Origin: Pomphorhynchus laevis
Taxonomy: Eukaryota; Acanthocephala; Palaeacanthocephala; Echinorhynchida; Pomphorhynchidae
Assembly (NCBI GenBank): GCA_012934845.2
Contig: WNNJ02001190.1
Span: 124,001-188,000, forward strand
Direction: 5' to 3'
Length of the DNA: 64,000 nucleotides
Part shown: positions 47,640-59,926 of the stretch, one piece after another
How the letters are laid out: every line of letters begins with the position of its first letter
Position numbering within the stretch: the stretch's first letter is position 1
Translations under genes and position numbers: made by a program
Notes under the pieces: generated by a model
Databases searched by the model: none
What the model was told of the DNA's origin: nothing
Seen by the model: the letters and a program-made list of their open reading frames with translations, nothing else

Positions 47640-50600
47640 AAAATATATGCAAAAGCGGTATCGAGCGGTTTCAGAGTGAAATAATTTACATCTGTCAATT
47701 GAAGTGCTGCTGGACCCCAGTTTCAATAGATTTTTCGCAAATGCAATTTGCAAAACAATGCATTCAATTTTGAATCCTGTGAGAAATTCAGTGCCCTCGT
47801 AATCAACGGATACGCATTTATGCCTTATATAAAGAATAACTAAAAGGTCCACACACGCAACAAGCCAATAAAAACGCTTTCTGCACCTGAGCTTCGTCTA
47901 GCATCGTGAGAAATTACTGGTGTCTTTATAGTTATCACAAAAACAGTCGAAAGGCATCCTTGCCAGTTCATTCAACAAACGATGACTTCTGCACGGTTAG
48001 GAACGTCTCGAATTGAAACATTAAACTGATGGAGATGATGATCGAAGTCCGATAAGTAAGCAGCAAATATGGATTAAAAATCAATCGTAGCCAGCTTTGG
48101 TTCTTGGACCACAGTTTCAATAGACTTTTCGCAATAAAAATTTATAAAATAATGCATTCAATTTTGAATCCTGTGAGAAATTCAGTGCCCTCGTAATCAA
48201 CGGATACGTATTTGTGCCTTATATAAAGAATAACTAGAAGGTCCACACACGCAACAAGCCAGTAAAAACGCTTCTGCATCTGAGCTTTGTATAGCATCGT
48301 GAGGAATTGCTGGTGTCTTTATAGTAATCACAAAAGCAATCGAAACGCATCCTAAACACTTCATCCGACTGACGATGACTGCTGGTTGGTTAGGAACGTC
48401 TCGAAGTGAAACATTAGACTGATGGAGCTGATGATCGAAGTCCAGTTATTTAGCAGCAAATTTGGATTAAAAATCAATCGTAGCCAGCTTTGGCTCCTGG
48501 ACCACAGTTTCAATAGATTTTTCGCAATAAAAATTTATAAAATAATGCATTCAATTTTGAATCCTGTAAGAAATTCAGTGCCCTCGTAATCAACGGATAC
48601 GCATTTGTGCCTTATATAAAGAATAACTAGAAGGTCCACACACGCAACAAGCCAGTAAAAACGCTTCTGCACCTGAGCTTCGTCTAGCATCGTGAGGAAT
48701 TACTGGTGTCTTTTTAGTTATCACAAAAACAGTCGAAATACATCCTTACCAGTTCATCCAACAAACGATGACTTCTGCACGGTTAGGAACGTCTCGAATT
48801 GAAACATTAAACTGATGGAGATGATGATCAAAGTCCGATAAGTAAGCAGCAAATATGGATTAAAAATCAATCGTAGCCAGCTTTGGTTCTTGGACCACAG
48901 TTTCAATAGACTTTTCGCAATAAAAATTTATAAAATAATGCATTCAATTTTGAATCCTGTAAGAAATTCAGTGCCCTCGTAATCAACGGATACGTATTTG
49001 TGCCTTATATAAAGAATAACTAGAAGGTCCACACACGCAACAAGCCAGTAAAAACGCTTCTGCACCTGAGCTTCGTCTAGCATCGTGAGGAATTACTGGT
49101 GTCTTTATAGTTATCACAAAAACAGTCGAAAGGCATCCTTACCAGTTCATCCAACAAACGATGACTTCTGCACGGTTAGGAACGTCTCGAATTGAAACAT
49201 TAAACTGATGGAGATGATGATCAAAGTCCGATAAGTAAGCAGCAAATATGGATTAAAAATCAATCGTAGCCAGCTTTGGTTCTTGGACCACAGTTTCAAT
49301 AGACTTTTCGCAATAAAAATTTATAAAATAATGCATTCAATTTTGAATCCTGTGAGAAATTCAGTGCCCTCGTAATCAACGGATACGTATTTGTGCCTTA
49401 TATAAAGAATAACTAGAAGGTCCACACACGCAACAAGCCAGTAAAAACGCTTCTGCGTCTGAGCTTTGTATAGCATCGTGAGGAATTGCTGGTGTCTTTA
49501 TAGTTATCACAAAAGCAATCGAAACGCACCTTAACCACTTCATCCGACTGACGATGACTGCTGGTTGGTTAGGAACGTCTCGAAGTGAAACATTAAACTG
49601 ATGGAGATGATGATCAAAGTCCAGTTATTTAGCAGCAAATTTGGATTAAAAATCAATCGTAGCCAGCTTTGGCTCCTGGACCACAGTTTCAATAGATTTT
49701 TCGCAATAAATATTTATAAAATAATGCATTCAATTTTGAATCCTGTAAGAAATTCAGTGCCCTCGTAATCAACGGATACGCATTTGTGCCTTATATAAAG
49801 AATAACTAGAAGGTCCACACACGCAACAAGCCAGTAAAAACGCTTCTGCACCTGAGCTTCGTCTAGCATCGTGAGGAATTACTGGTGTCTTTTTAGTTAT
49901 CACAAAAACAGTCGAAATACATCCTTACCAGTTCATCCAACAAACGATGACTTCTGCACGGTTAGGAACGTCTCGAATTGAAACATTAAACTGATGGAGA
50001 TGATGATCAAAGTCCGATAAGTAAGCAGCAAATATGGATTAAAAATCAATCGTAGCCAGCTTTGGTTCTTGGACCACAGTTTCAATAGACTTTTCGCAAT
50101 AAAAATTTATAAAATAATGCATTCAATTTTGAATCCTGTAAGAAATTCAGTGCCCTCGTAATCAACGGATACGTATTTGTGCCTTATATAAAGAATAACT
50201 AGAAGGTCCACACACGCAACAAGCCAGTAAAAACGCTTCTGCACCTGAGCTTCGTCTAGCATCGTGAGGAATTACTGGTGTCTTTATAGTTATCACAAAA
50301 ACAGTCGAAAGGCATCCTTACCAGTTCATCCAACAAACGATGACTTCTGCACGGTTAGGAACGTCTCGAATTGAAACATTAAACTGATGGAGATGATGAT
50401 CAAAGTCCGATAAGTAAGCAGCAAATATGGATTAAAAATCAATCGTAGCCAGCTTTGGTTCTTGGACCACAGTTTCAATAGACTTTTCGCAATAAAAATT
50501 TATAAAATAATGCATTCAATTTTGAATCCTGTGAGAAATTCAGTGCCCTCGTAATCAACGGATACGTATTTGTGCCTTATATAAAGAATAACTAGAAGGT

Positions 50601-51130
50601 CCACACACGCAACAAGCCAGTAAAAACGCTTCTGCGTCTGAGCTTTGTATAGCATCGTGAGGAATTGCTGGTGTCTTTATAGTTATCACAAAAGCAATCG
50701 AAACGCACCTTAACCACTTCATCCGACTGACGATGACTGCTGGTTGGTTAGGAACGTCTCGAAGTGAAACATTAAACTGATGGAGATGATGATCAAAGTC
50801 CGATAAGTAAGCATCAAATTTGGATTAAAAATCAATCGTAGCCAGCTTTGGCTCCTGGACCACAGTTTCAAGCGATTTTTCGCAATAACAATTTATAAAA
50901 TGACGCATTCCTTTTGGAATCCTGTGAGAAATTATGTGCCCTCGTAATCAACGGATACGCATTGGTGCCTTATATAAAGAATAACTAGAAGGTCCACACA
51001 CGCAACAAGCCAGTAAAAACGCTTCTGCATCTGAGCTTTGTATAGCATCGTGAGGAATTGCTGGTGTCTTTATATGTGTCACAAAAGCAGTCTAACCACT
51101 TCATCCTACTGACGATGACTGCTGGGTGGT
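47640..51130. repeat. 393-bp satellite array, about 8.7 monomers, higher-order organisation
   Basis: TTTCAATAGAYTTTTCGCAA recurs at 47721, 48115, 48508, 48901, 49294, 49687, 50080, 50473 and (mutated) 50865, a steady 393-bp period. Three monomer types alternate, told apart by CTCCTGG or TTCTTGG before the motif and by GTCGAAATACATCC, GTCGAAAGGCATCC or ATCGAAACGCACC later. The set of three at 48508-49686 is repeated almost exactly at 49687-50865: a 1,179-bp higher-order unit. The edge monomers (before 48115 and after 50865) are the most diverged. Every monomer contains CTTATATAAAG, a TATA-box-like site. No long ORF is conserved. Confidence 0.95.
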
Positions 51131-51714
51131 TAGTAACGTCTCGGAGTGATATGTTTTACAGCCGTCAATTATTAGTGAAATTACATATCACTTTTTCTAT
51201 ATTTTTTATTTTATTTAATATTTATTTAAATAATAATTATTTATATTTAAAAATAAATTGTATTTATTTAAATAACATTGCACTTGTAAAACAGTGACAT
51301 TTAAAAACTGACACAAGCTATGTAAAGTGACGAAGCCGTGTTGAAGCTGCGGCGTGTAAGCTGTGCAAATCAGCTGTGTAAACCAGGCAATGATATTACG
51401 AATTGTATGATAAAGCTAATAACTCTGTTAAAGTTACTAAATAAATGGTAAATTACGGTAAATGAAAAATGTATTTTAACTTGAACATTTGTTATTTCGC
51501 CCTTAAACTTCTTTTATCAAATACTTAATTCGTTTTAATTATTTACTATAAATTGTAGTAATTTTTTATTGATTTTAAAATCATTGCATTAGTTGATTAA
51601 AAGAAACGTTGAGTGAATTAGCTATTGATAAGAAATCATTGTTACTGCGCTTTTCTATAGATTGTTATCATCACAAATTTTCTGTGAAACCCTTTGTGTG
51701 CCCCATAAAAATGT
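51131..51714. other. Flank of satellite
   Basis: AT-rich, with one GC-richer stretch near 51300-51400. No gene was recognised; the open frame crossing the array edge at 51058-51297 is a by-product. Confidence 0.4.
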
Positions 51715-51980
51715 TTCAAACTGCTAATGTTGATATTGTGAAGGCTGTGATGATCTGTGGCACGAGGCAGTCGCAATAGTTGCACCATATTGCGTAACTT
51801 GAATCAACTGGACTCAATGATGGAAAGCTCAGGTCTATTTTATGGTTCGAACTGCTAATATTGATATTGTGCAGGCGGTGATGTTCTATTGCACGAGGCA
51901 GTTACAATAGTTGTACAATATTGCGTGACTTTAAAGCAGCCGGGCTCAATTATGGAAAGCTCAGGTCTATTTTAAGCTAC
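51715..51980. repeat. Two-copy tandem repeat of about 130 bp
   Basis: Units at about 51717-51847 and 51848-51978, both with GATATTGTG, GGCACGAGGCAGT/TGCACGAGGCAGT, ATATTGCGT and GGAAAGCTCAGGTCTATTTT. Roughly 85 percent alike by eye. Less AT-rich than the flanks; function unknown. Confidence 0.8.
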
Positions 51981-53957
51981 TTCTCGCCAAGGCATCCATA
52001 TTTAATATTGTATCGTCTGTATTTTCGCTTACCCAACCGCTCGTAGCCGCTGTAAAAATATATTAAATAAAACTCACATGTTTAATTAACTTTATTTCCA
52101 CAAATGTTTAGATAATTCAATGTGCATGTATTTTAAACATTCTGTTTCTGTATTAAAGTGTGATTAAATCAAGGCACTATAGAGACATTAATTTAAAACC
52201 TAGTTGTGTAATTTGAAAAGGAATTACATTAAATTAAGCGATTTTCTTTAATTCAAATTATAATTAATAATAATTATCGCACGATTATTCAAAATAGTTT
52301 AATAAATTAATTTTATTAATTATAAAAAATACTTTAATAAATTAATTTTAATTCTTGTTATTATTAAACTGTTCGTTTAGACAATCGGATCTTATGACAA
52401 TATCAATGAATGAATATGCTTTCAGAAGTTTATTTTCTCTAAATTTACAGTCACTCCATTGTTTATAACTTCGTCTAGCTATTGTTCTTTGTTATTAGAT
52501 GTGCATTTAGATTGAAACTTTTTTGTAAAAAGATTATCCTTGTTTTATTAGCATCTAAAGTTAGTCTATAGTCCTAAAATAGCAAAAAATAACATTGATG
52601 GGATAACATCGATACTGGTTGCTTATATATAATATATTATATAATATCATATAATATATTATATATCATATAATATATATTATATATAATATATGTTATA
52701 GTATTATATATTATTAATATATTATATTCAAATGAATGCTTGATTAATCGGTGGAGTTCTGTTGAAGCAAATTAATCATTATTAAATAATAACATATGAT
52801 ACAATGCAACTATAATATAAGTATAAATAAATAATTTATATTTAATACTATTGAATGCGGTTAATCATATATTCTTTAATAATATGGATACCCAGCATCC
52901 ACTGGGTTCAGTCAATTGGCCAAGCATAAATATAAATACGATAAAATTTCATGATGACATTCTTATCAAACGAGACCAATTACAGATCTTTAACATTCTT
53001 ATCAAACGAGACCAATTACAGAGCTTTATTACAAAATTAAACCCTCGTAAAATGTTTTAAGTTACACTATAGGTTCTGTATACAACGTAACGATTACAAT
53101 AAAAGCATGATCTGTCGAAATTTAAGTTAACTTTCCTAGTTACCGAACTACTTCAAAACTATTAGTATCCAATACATTTATTTTGCTGTTATTAATTATA
53201 TCATTTAATCTATATAACAACACATTAAAGACGGATTATGGCCGTGCATTTAAATCGCTACCTCACAGGTAACACATTTTCAAAAGTGCTCAATCACTCA
53301 GTTGAAAACGACCATCTTATTTATTTAAATGATATAAAAGTTCAAGAAAGGAAAAACAACACGGACGTTTGATGCAAGTTTCACCGGACTAAAAAAATTA
53401 GTTAATTTAATTAATTAATTAGTTAATTAGCTAATTAGTTCATTAGCTGATTAGTTAATTCTTCCAAAAATTAGTTATTTTCAAAAAGTTCACTGCATAT
53501 GTTATAAATTACCTATTTATTTGTTTATTTGCAGTAATAGTTGATAATATCAGGCTGAAATATACATTAACACAAACGATTTTAAAATTTAAACTCGAAT
53601 AACCTACATAAGAAAAATAATCAAAACTAAACCGTAAACGACTTTTCAATGCAAATTTTATCCCAAGGCAATGCATTGAATGTGTATCAAAAGGAAAAAA
53701 CATTAATTAAACTTGATTTATTTTTCCCTCGTGTAAACCTTATGATATTTGTATATTTCTATACGAAATCGAATTTTGTACTTACAAAGGCAAGAAATGT
53801 GTAAAGGATGCAATATGTCAACTTTTATCGTTAGCATTGCCGACAATGGATTTTGGTTTTTATAGACAAGATTTATTGTTAATAAATATATTGTTAATTT
53901 TATATTGTTAATTTATTTTGTGTATTTTAAAATATTTAACATAATTTAAAATTTGCT
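51981..53957. other. AT-rich intergenic sequence
   Basis: TATAATATA-type low complexity at 52620-52740, a short direct repeat of CATTCTTATCAAACGAGACC (52960 and 52994) and a TTAATTAGTTAATTAGC tract at 53395-53465. No gene is visible. Confidence 0.45.
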
Positions 53958-54450
53958 TGAAAAATTTTAGATTTTTAGTTTACATTCTATAATTACACAA
54001 GATAGTAATCGCTTATTAGCTATTCCTGTAAACTGCATGTTCACGTTTCAGAAATAATTTACTTTTTCTGTTGCCGGTATATCACAAATATAAGAGTAAG
54101 TATTTCTTAAGTCTTAATAAGACTTAAGTGCTGACGACTATTCCTTTAAATATCCATTTGGAGTTTTCTAATCTTCTATATTTTTACCAATTGAACACTT
54201 TAACTAGTAAATACTGTTCATTCAATAAAGAAATTGTACCAACTGAAAACTACAAAAATTGATGTTCAAAATTACTGTTCTTTCAATTGCAATCTTGTAT
54301 GTGATTACAATCTTGTATGTAATTATATAAATGTGGTATACAAACCGTAAATTGTTAAATTGCTCGAAAACTTTTATTAAACAAATATTAAACAAAAAAA
54401 TTGAACAAGGAAATATTTAGATATGTTCAATCTTTCTTCAAAATCATTGT
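53958..54450 (-). pseudogene. Duplicated 3' flank and last codons of PUS3
   Basis: Matches 59370-59640 at the 3' end of PUS3: shared TTTTTAGTTTACATTCTATA, AGTAATCGCTTATTAGC and TGTTCACGTTTCAGAAATAA. At 54445-54410, minus strand, it has the codons for EERLNIS, the C-terminus of the PUS3 frame. No more of PUS3 is present, so this is a duplicated terminus, not a gene. Confidence 0.65.
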
Positions 54451-54690
54451 TTAGAAGATAGTCATTATTAGAAGCAAATGATGTTTGTTAATTGCCTTAA
54501 TAAATTAGTGCAAATAATAACCGAGTGAATAATATCTGTTAATTATATATTTATTAGTTATTTGTTAAAATTCAATCAAGTCCTGATTATATTTTAATTC
54601 AATATGCATTTGGCGTTTTCTAATCTTCTATATTTTTACCAACTAAACACTTTGACTAGTAAATACTGTTCTTTCAATATCAATCTATAC
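54152..54690. repeat. Direct duplication
   Basis: CATTTGGAGTTTTCTAATCTTC... ACTAGTAAATACTGTTC at about 54160-54222 recurs as CATTTGGCGTTTTCTAATC ... at about 54606-54675. Small duplicated intergenic segment. Confidence 0.65.
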
Positions 54691-54841
54691 ATGTCGCATA
54701 CAAAACTCAAGTTATGCAGTTTGTCCTGCGTTTACAAATTTATCTTACTAGAAGATGAGTCATAGCTTTTGATATCACAGTATACGCAACTTTTGCATTG
54801 CGTTTGTAGAGTATCTAAAAGGTAGATTCTGTACAGACATT

Positions 54842-54850
54842 TTATATAAA
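54842..54850 (+). promoter_or_regulatory. TATA-like box
   Basis: TATATAAAT about 60 bp before the start codon of the four-helix gene. Weak evidence in such AT-rich DNA. Confidence 0.25.
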
Positions 54851-54906
54851 TCGTAGAGGTAAAAACTTCAATTTAGATATTCTACTCCTCTGTACAAACA
54901 ACTTCA

Positions 54907-55326
54907 ATGAGCCAACAAACGCGAAATAAGTGGTTGCTCGGAATTAGTATTTTCTTTCTGGTATTTGCAATCATTTCAATCTTGCCGCTTTATTCCAGAT
55001 CAATCCTAATAGAATCTATAATTATTATAATTACATCAAGTATTGGAATCCATATTGCGCGACAGCTAATTGGAACTTCTATAGTGAAAACAGAGTTAAA
55101 AATTGCCTACATTGTCCTTGACATAATTTTACTTATTACTAAAGCATTGAAAATATGTTTCATTATTGCGTTTATATGTGGGCAGTTAGATTGGATACAA
55201 TCACATTTTTCCGGGCTGGAAACAAATTTCTACTATGGTTTGATAGCTGTTATAGCGATAGAAGCATTTGTATTAATACCACTGAATATTGCAGCGCTTC
55301 ACATTGTAATAACAAGTCCCTCATAA
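54907..55326 (+). CDS. Small four-helix membrane protein, intact single-exon gene
   Basis: 139 residues starting MSQQTRNKW, with four hydrophobic stretches: about 10-29 (LLGISIFFLVFAII), 33-52 (ILIESIIIIITSSIG), 67-92 (AYIVLDIILLITKA) and 109-134 (GLIAVIAIEAFVLIPLN). A short polar loop (CGQLDWIQSHFSGLE) lies between helices 3 and 4. The four-helix pattern recalls small tetraspan/MARVEL-type proteins, but I see no family signature and assign no function. TATATAAA occurs about 60 bp upstream (54842-54850), and AATAAA lies 30 bp after the stop (55356-55361). Codon use is even and the frame unbroken, which favours a real gene. No neighbouring operon-like context. Confidence 0.65.
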   Translation: MSQQTRNKWLLGISIFFLVFAIISILPLYSRSILIESIIIIITSSIGIHIARQLIGTSIVKTELKIAYIVLDIILLITKALKICFIIAFICGQLDWIQSHFSGLETNFYYGLIAVIAIEAFVLIPLNIAALHIVITSPS

Positions 55327-56179
55327 GAAATAATTAACGAATATTAATTTACTTCAATAAATTTGGTCTGCTTTCGTTCTTTTACATAATGCTGGCTATT
55401 GATTTTAGAGGCTTAAATTAAATATGCAATTACATATCATGCTTTATTTTAATCTAATAGGTAATGACTGTTGAAATTGTCTGTTACTAATAAGTTTTAA
55501 ATTAATTTTAAATGCAAATATTACAGCCCGACTATCTTGTCCGATGTTGTTAATAAACGAGAAACAAATAAACGCAAACCGAAAGTATTAATCAGATGCA
55601 CATGTATTGATTCGGAATCAATTAAAAAACAAATTTGTAGCAAAATGCTGAAATAACATATTAATGTAGATTATTTCGAAGTTATGATTTTGAAATTCCA
55701 CACCATACATCGGATCCTCTTACAGATCAAAAAATGGATTAGCAGTTTTAAAATCTGATCATCGTCCGATTTTTTAAATGGGATAGAAACTGTATTAAAA
55801 TTCAAATATTTCGTAAATTGCAGTACAATCTAATTTAATAGAGATTTATAACGCAAATAATAAAGAATTAAAAGATCAGACCGAATTATCAATGCAAATT
55901 TTATGGCAATTTGAATTTGATTCAAAAATAAAAAAGATTAACCTACAAACTTGATAATTAAAACATTTTTCTTGTGCTAATAGCAAGATATTTGCATATT
56001 TCAATATATACTTTCGTTACTATTTTTAACGTTTAATATTGTTTATTGATATTTTTGTATTTTAAATTATTATGCATATTCCTGGAATTATTATAGACTT
56101 AAGGAATAAAAGAAGATTATTTTGTTAATAAGCTTTCGATCGTTTATATCCTTATCTTTTGGTAATTGGTTATTTTAAA
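55327..56179. other. AT-rich intergenic sequence
   Basis: Apart from the polyadenylation signal of the preceding gene, no feature was recognised. Confidence 0.45.
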
Positions 56180-57890
56180 TTCAAATTGCTTATGTTGTTA
56201 GCCATCACTGGTTTCTGCGTTGCTATGTATATGAATTCTTTAACCAAACGTCTACACAGGTCTTCTTCCTTCGATACGCATGAAGTTTGATCAAATCCAA
56301 TAACGTGGCCTGTCTAAATAACATGATTTGTAATGGCTGACGACCATTCTCCTCGTTTGAGGGTATAGCGATGCTGATTTATGCGTTTATTAAATGTTTG
56401 ATTTGTTTGACCAATGTAAGCACATTCACATTTGTTGCATTGAATTCTGTGTATCTGTTCATGGGGTGATGTGGCGAGCTTCAATTTTAATATGTTACTC
56501 AAAGTTGCAACTCTTTTTTTGGTAGATGTGGACATTTTCTATATTTGAGCGTTTAATTTGATTTTTAAGAAAATGCCATGTTTTGCCCTTTTACGAAGCA
56601 TGTCAATGCAAATATTTGATGTGACATGTACTTTTTGATTGTATTGCTAATTTTGTAGCTTAGGATTCCGACAAAAGATTAACGAATTGATCTCTTAATA
56701 GCCCAGCAGGGAAGTGAATTCTCTGCAGCATCTTGACAATGTCTTGTCGTTATTTTATTGTGAAGGCTTTAGAGAAGCAAATTAACGCTGGTCGAGGTAA
56801 TAAGGCCATAGTGATATCGATCTTATAGGTAGACGAGGTGTAAGAATTCCATGGAAACGATTGTCCAGGTATGCATGTCTTTCAAAATAGTGTCGTTTGG
56901 ATTCGTGTTTCGAGTTTTGTCACTTCGATGTCGAGAAAATTAATTTTTAGACGAGAATTTTCAAGAGTGACTTTTTAGTGGATAGACAAAAATCTTGCAA
57001 AATCGTCAACATCAAACGTCGTCAACGTATCTCCATCAGTGAGCGATGTTAGATATTCTAAGCTTGATATCTTTTTCATTGTCATCATATATAAATTAGC
57101 GAGTGTTGGACCTAAAGTCGATCCACGCCATCAGTTTGATCATAAATATTTTTCTCGAGTTCGAATGCATCTTTCGTTGCGCACCATCTTAGTAAGATGG
57201 TTCAGTAATCATAAGATAGTAGTGGGTTTGCACAATCGCGTGACAATATAGTCGCTGCCAGATCAATTGCTCTGCTGCCAGATCAATTGCTCTGCTGCCA
57301 GATCAATTGCTCTGCTGCCAGATCAATTGCTCTGCTGCCAGATCAATTGCTCTGCTGTCAGATCAATTGCTCTGCATCATCCCTGATATACGATGGTGGT
57401 TTTAGCACGATAAGCATTAATAATTTGTTGATAGTTTTTGCTAGCTTGTGGTTTAGCGATGAGTAACTGGCAATAATATATCGAATCTGAAGCTTAGGTT
57501 TGTTGACTTTTGGTAATAGATAGAAAAACGGCGTATCGCATTAGTTGACCGAACACTATCATAGAAATTCTTAGTTATAAATTTCCAATTCATAAGATCT
57601 CGTAAAAGTGAATTGAACTGTCGATTAGCTAGGGTCCTTTTTGAGTAGTGTGAATTAGTATGGATGTACGATTTCTTTACCAAGATGGACGCAATCTTCA
57701 CGGTCGACTACTACAATTGAACGGCTCTTATCAGATTTACAAATGGCAATTTTGCGTCATACCTAATTTCGTCATAATTCTAAACAATTTGGAGTCCATG
57801 TTAGGTTTACAATGTTTGGCTTCCCTTCGAGCGTATAAATCGTATGCAGCTATTGCGAACGCGGCTTGAGCAGGTAATCTTGCAAGCTTT
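56180..57890 (-). mobile_element. Penelope-like element remnant B
   Basis: Minus strand. RT pieces: a block near 57700-57450 with FYDSVRSTNAIRRFS, then GSTLGPTLANLYM (about 57130) and RYVDDV (about 57020, the RT catalytic box). At 56500-56310 a GIY-YIG nuclease trace reads IHRIQCNKCECAYIGQTNQT, then FNKRINQHRYTLKRGEWS. RT then endonuclease is the canonical Penelope layout. Several stops and shifts break it. A 20-bp tandem repeat lies inside the RT region. Confidence 0.8.
57254..57375. repeat. 20-bp tandem repeat, six copies
   Basis: TCTGCTGCCAGATCAATTGC repeated six times in a row with one C-to-T change in the last copy. It interrupts the Penelope RT region between the GSTLGP box and the upstream block. 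No spacers, so not a CRISPR array. Confidence 0.95.
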
Positions 57891-58264
57891 CACATCGAAT
57901 GTCCATATCGTTTTTAATCAATTTTCCTTATCGTTTTTATATATACAACGTGTCAATTGAAAATGTTCTTGAAAAAGGATCTAAACGATAGAAAGCTTGT
58001 TAACAAAATACAACTGTTTTCCTTTAGTCTATAATAATTCCAGAAATATGCATAATAATCCACCAGACTCAAATGACATTCTAATGTAGTTAAAATAATT
58101 ATAATAATATATTTTTTGAAAAATTTTAGATTTTTAGCTTACATAATTAAATATTATAATTATATTATATTATAATTACAGTAACGTTTAAAAGTGTAAA
58201 TCACATGATATTTGTATATTTCTATATAATTTTTTTATTAACATATTTATTGATAATTAGCGGA
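57891..58264. other. Intergenic sequence
   Basis: AT-rich, no feature seen. ATTTTAGATTTTTAG at 58124 resembles the start of the segments at 53958 and 59370. Confidence 0.4.
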
Positions 58265-59300
58265 TTGGGCAACTTAACATGCACGGACATGTCCATTCCG
58301 GCTTTTAAGTTCCTCGGTTTCGGGATCCCAACAACTAGTATCTCATATTCTGTGCGATGCCAGATTATCAGACTGTGATTTCTGGGCAAGTAAAGACTTC
58401 GCCGATGCAGCTCGTGAGTGGTCAGCGTTTACCGGGTTGGAGTGTCCAGTGGTTAAAAGCACCAGAAACATTGGACAGATCCTATTTATTCGGTCAAACA
58501 AGCGACTCTTATAAACTCAGCGACTACTACCGAGGCCCGCGCAAGGCTGCTAGCAGTGAGTAGCGCTCACGCTGGTGATTTCCTGAACGCCGTTCCCGTT
58601 AGCTCAATAGGCACTCGTCTGGATGATGCTAGCATCACAGTAGCCGTCGCAATCCGATTGGGAATCCGGTTTTGTGCTCCGTATCGGTCCATCTGTGGAA
58701 AGAAAGTTGATAACGTGTGAACTCACAGGCTGGACTGTTGACGATCGAAATCTCGCCATTCCCGTTATGCAGACGCTAACAATCTACTAAAGAAGGCATT
58801 GACGTCCGCTGGCTTCCCACTGCGTTTGGAGCCTACAGGAGTTAGCAGAGTTGACGTCAGACGACCTGGCGGTGGAACTCTGATTTCCTGAGCATCAGGT
58901 AGATCGCTACTTTGGGACTTCACCTGTGTGGATATCACAGTACCGAGTAACCTTAGCAGTTCGGTATATAGCGCGGTTAGTGTGACAAAGAACGCCGAAA
59001 CTAAGAAAGTCCACAAATATGCTAACATTGGCATCCGCCAATATATTTTCATACCAGTGGCAGTTAAAAGCACAAGAGCGATCGGGCCAGTGTCTCTCAC
59101 GTTCCTTCACGAACTCGACACACGATTAATCCGAGCAATTTCCGAACCCCGAGCCCATTCAGCGGAGAAATGTTTCAACGGATCAATGTAGCCGTTCAGC
59201 GAGGAAACGCAGCATGCATAATTGAGAGCATGAGCGGACAAGGGTCGTCAATGCTGCATCCGTGATGGGTTGTAGCGTGATTTTCCTTATCTACGTCGGC
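58265..59300 (+). mobile_element. R2-type LINE 3' remnant
   Basis: Plus strand, frame-broken. Readable pieces: GDFLNAVPVSSIGTRLDDAS (about 58580), IRLGIRFCAPYRSICGKKVD (the CxC part of a degraded CCHC), LKKALTSAGFPLRLEPTGVS (about 58790), RSLLWDFTCVD and AIGPVSLTFLHELDTRLI (about 59075). These align with the 37218-38480 fragment, so both belong to one family, here without RT and with the R-P-D motif mutated to RPG. Confidence 0.75.
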
Positions 59301-59369
59301 CCGGCATGAAGTTATCAAGACAGCACGGCATTCGATTAGATTTGATCTTTTAAAGTAATTAAAACTTTT

Positions 59370-59609
59370 CTTTGAAAATTTTTAGATTTTTAGTTTACAT
59401 TCTATAATTAAACAAGATAGTAATCGCTTATTAGCCATTTCTGTAAACTGCCTGTTCACGTTTCAGAAATAATTAACTTTTTCTGTTTCCCGTATATTAC
59501 AAATATAAGAGTAAATAAGACTCAAGTGCTAACGACAATTCCTTTAAAACTTTGCTCGAAATATTTTATTAAATACATATTAAACATAAACAAATTGAAC
59601 AAGAAAATA
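59370..59609 (-). other. PUS3 3' flank, duplicated upstream
   Basis: Probable 3' UTR of PUS3. An AATAAA signal on the minus strand (59570-59565) lies 40 bp past the stop codon. The segment shares over 200 bp with 53958-54450. Confidence 0.55.
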
Positions 59610-59926
59610 TTAAGATATGTTCAATCTTTCTTCCAATGTTCCTGCACGCTGTCGGGCGCGAATTTGATTATGAACAATACCAGGTGTTGGTAGAAAATAC
59701 GGCCATACTGAATTCGATTTGACAAGTTTATCGCATCTGTATTGAGATAATTTAAGTTGTTCATTCAGTATATCAGATAAAAGTATCGATTTTATAGTTT
59801 CGTCAGACCAGTAAAATCGCAAGGATGCCAATATACTTTCAGCGGTTTGCTTCTCCTGGTTACCTGGACCAAACCATTGCAGATTCAGATTATCATATTT
59901 GCTGTCGTAGAGGACTAGAGGTGTTT
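59610..59926 (-). CDS. PUS3: tRNA pseudouridine synthase PUS3, last exon
   Basis: Reads ETPLVLYDSKYDNLNLQWFG, matching the conserved FPLVLYDCKFE element near the end of the Pus3/DEG1 catalytic domain, then about 85 less conserved residues ending TLEERLNIS. The acceptor TTTAG (59930-59927 side) and phase 1 fit the upstream exon exactly, forming a glutamate codon. An apparent methionine start at 59951 would lie in the intron and is ignored. Confidence 0.88.

Noticed and set aside
47613-51297. Short open frames in and at the edge of the satellite
   Set aside because: They are not kept from monomer to monomer and resemble no protein.
57254-57375. CRISPR-like array
   Set aside because: The 20-bp units are directly adjacent without spacers, and the context is eukaryotic.
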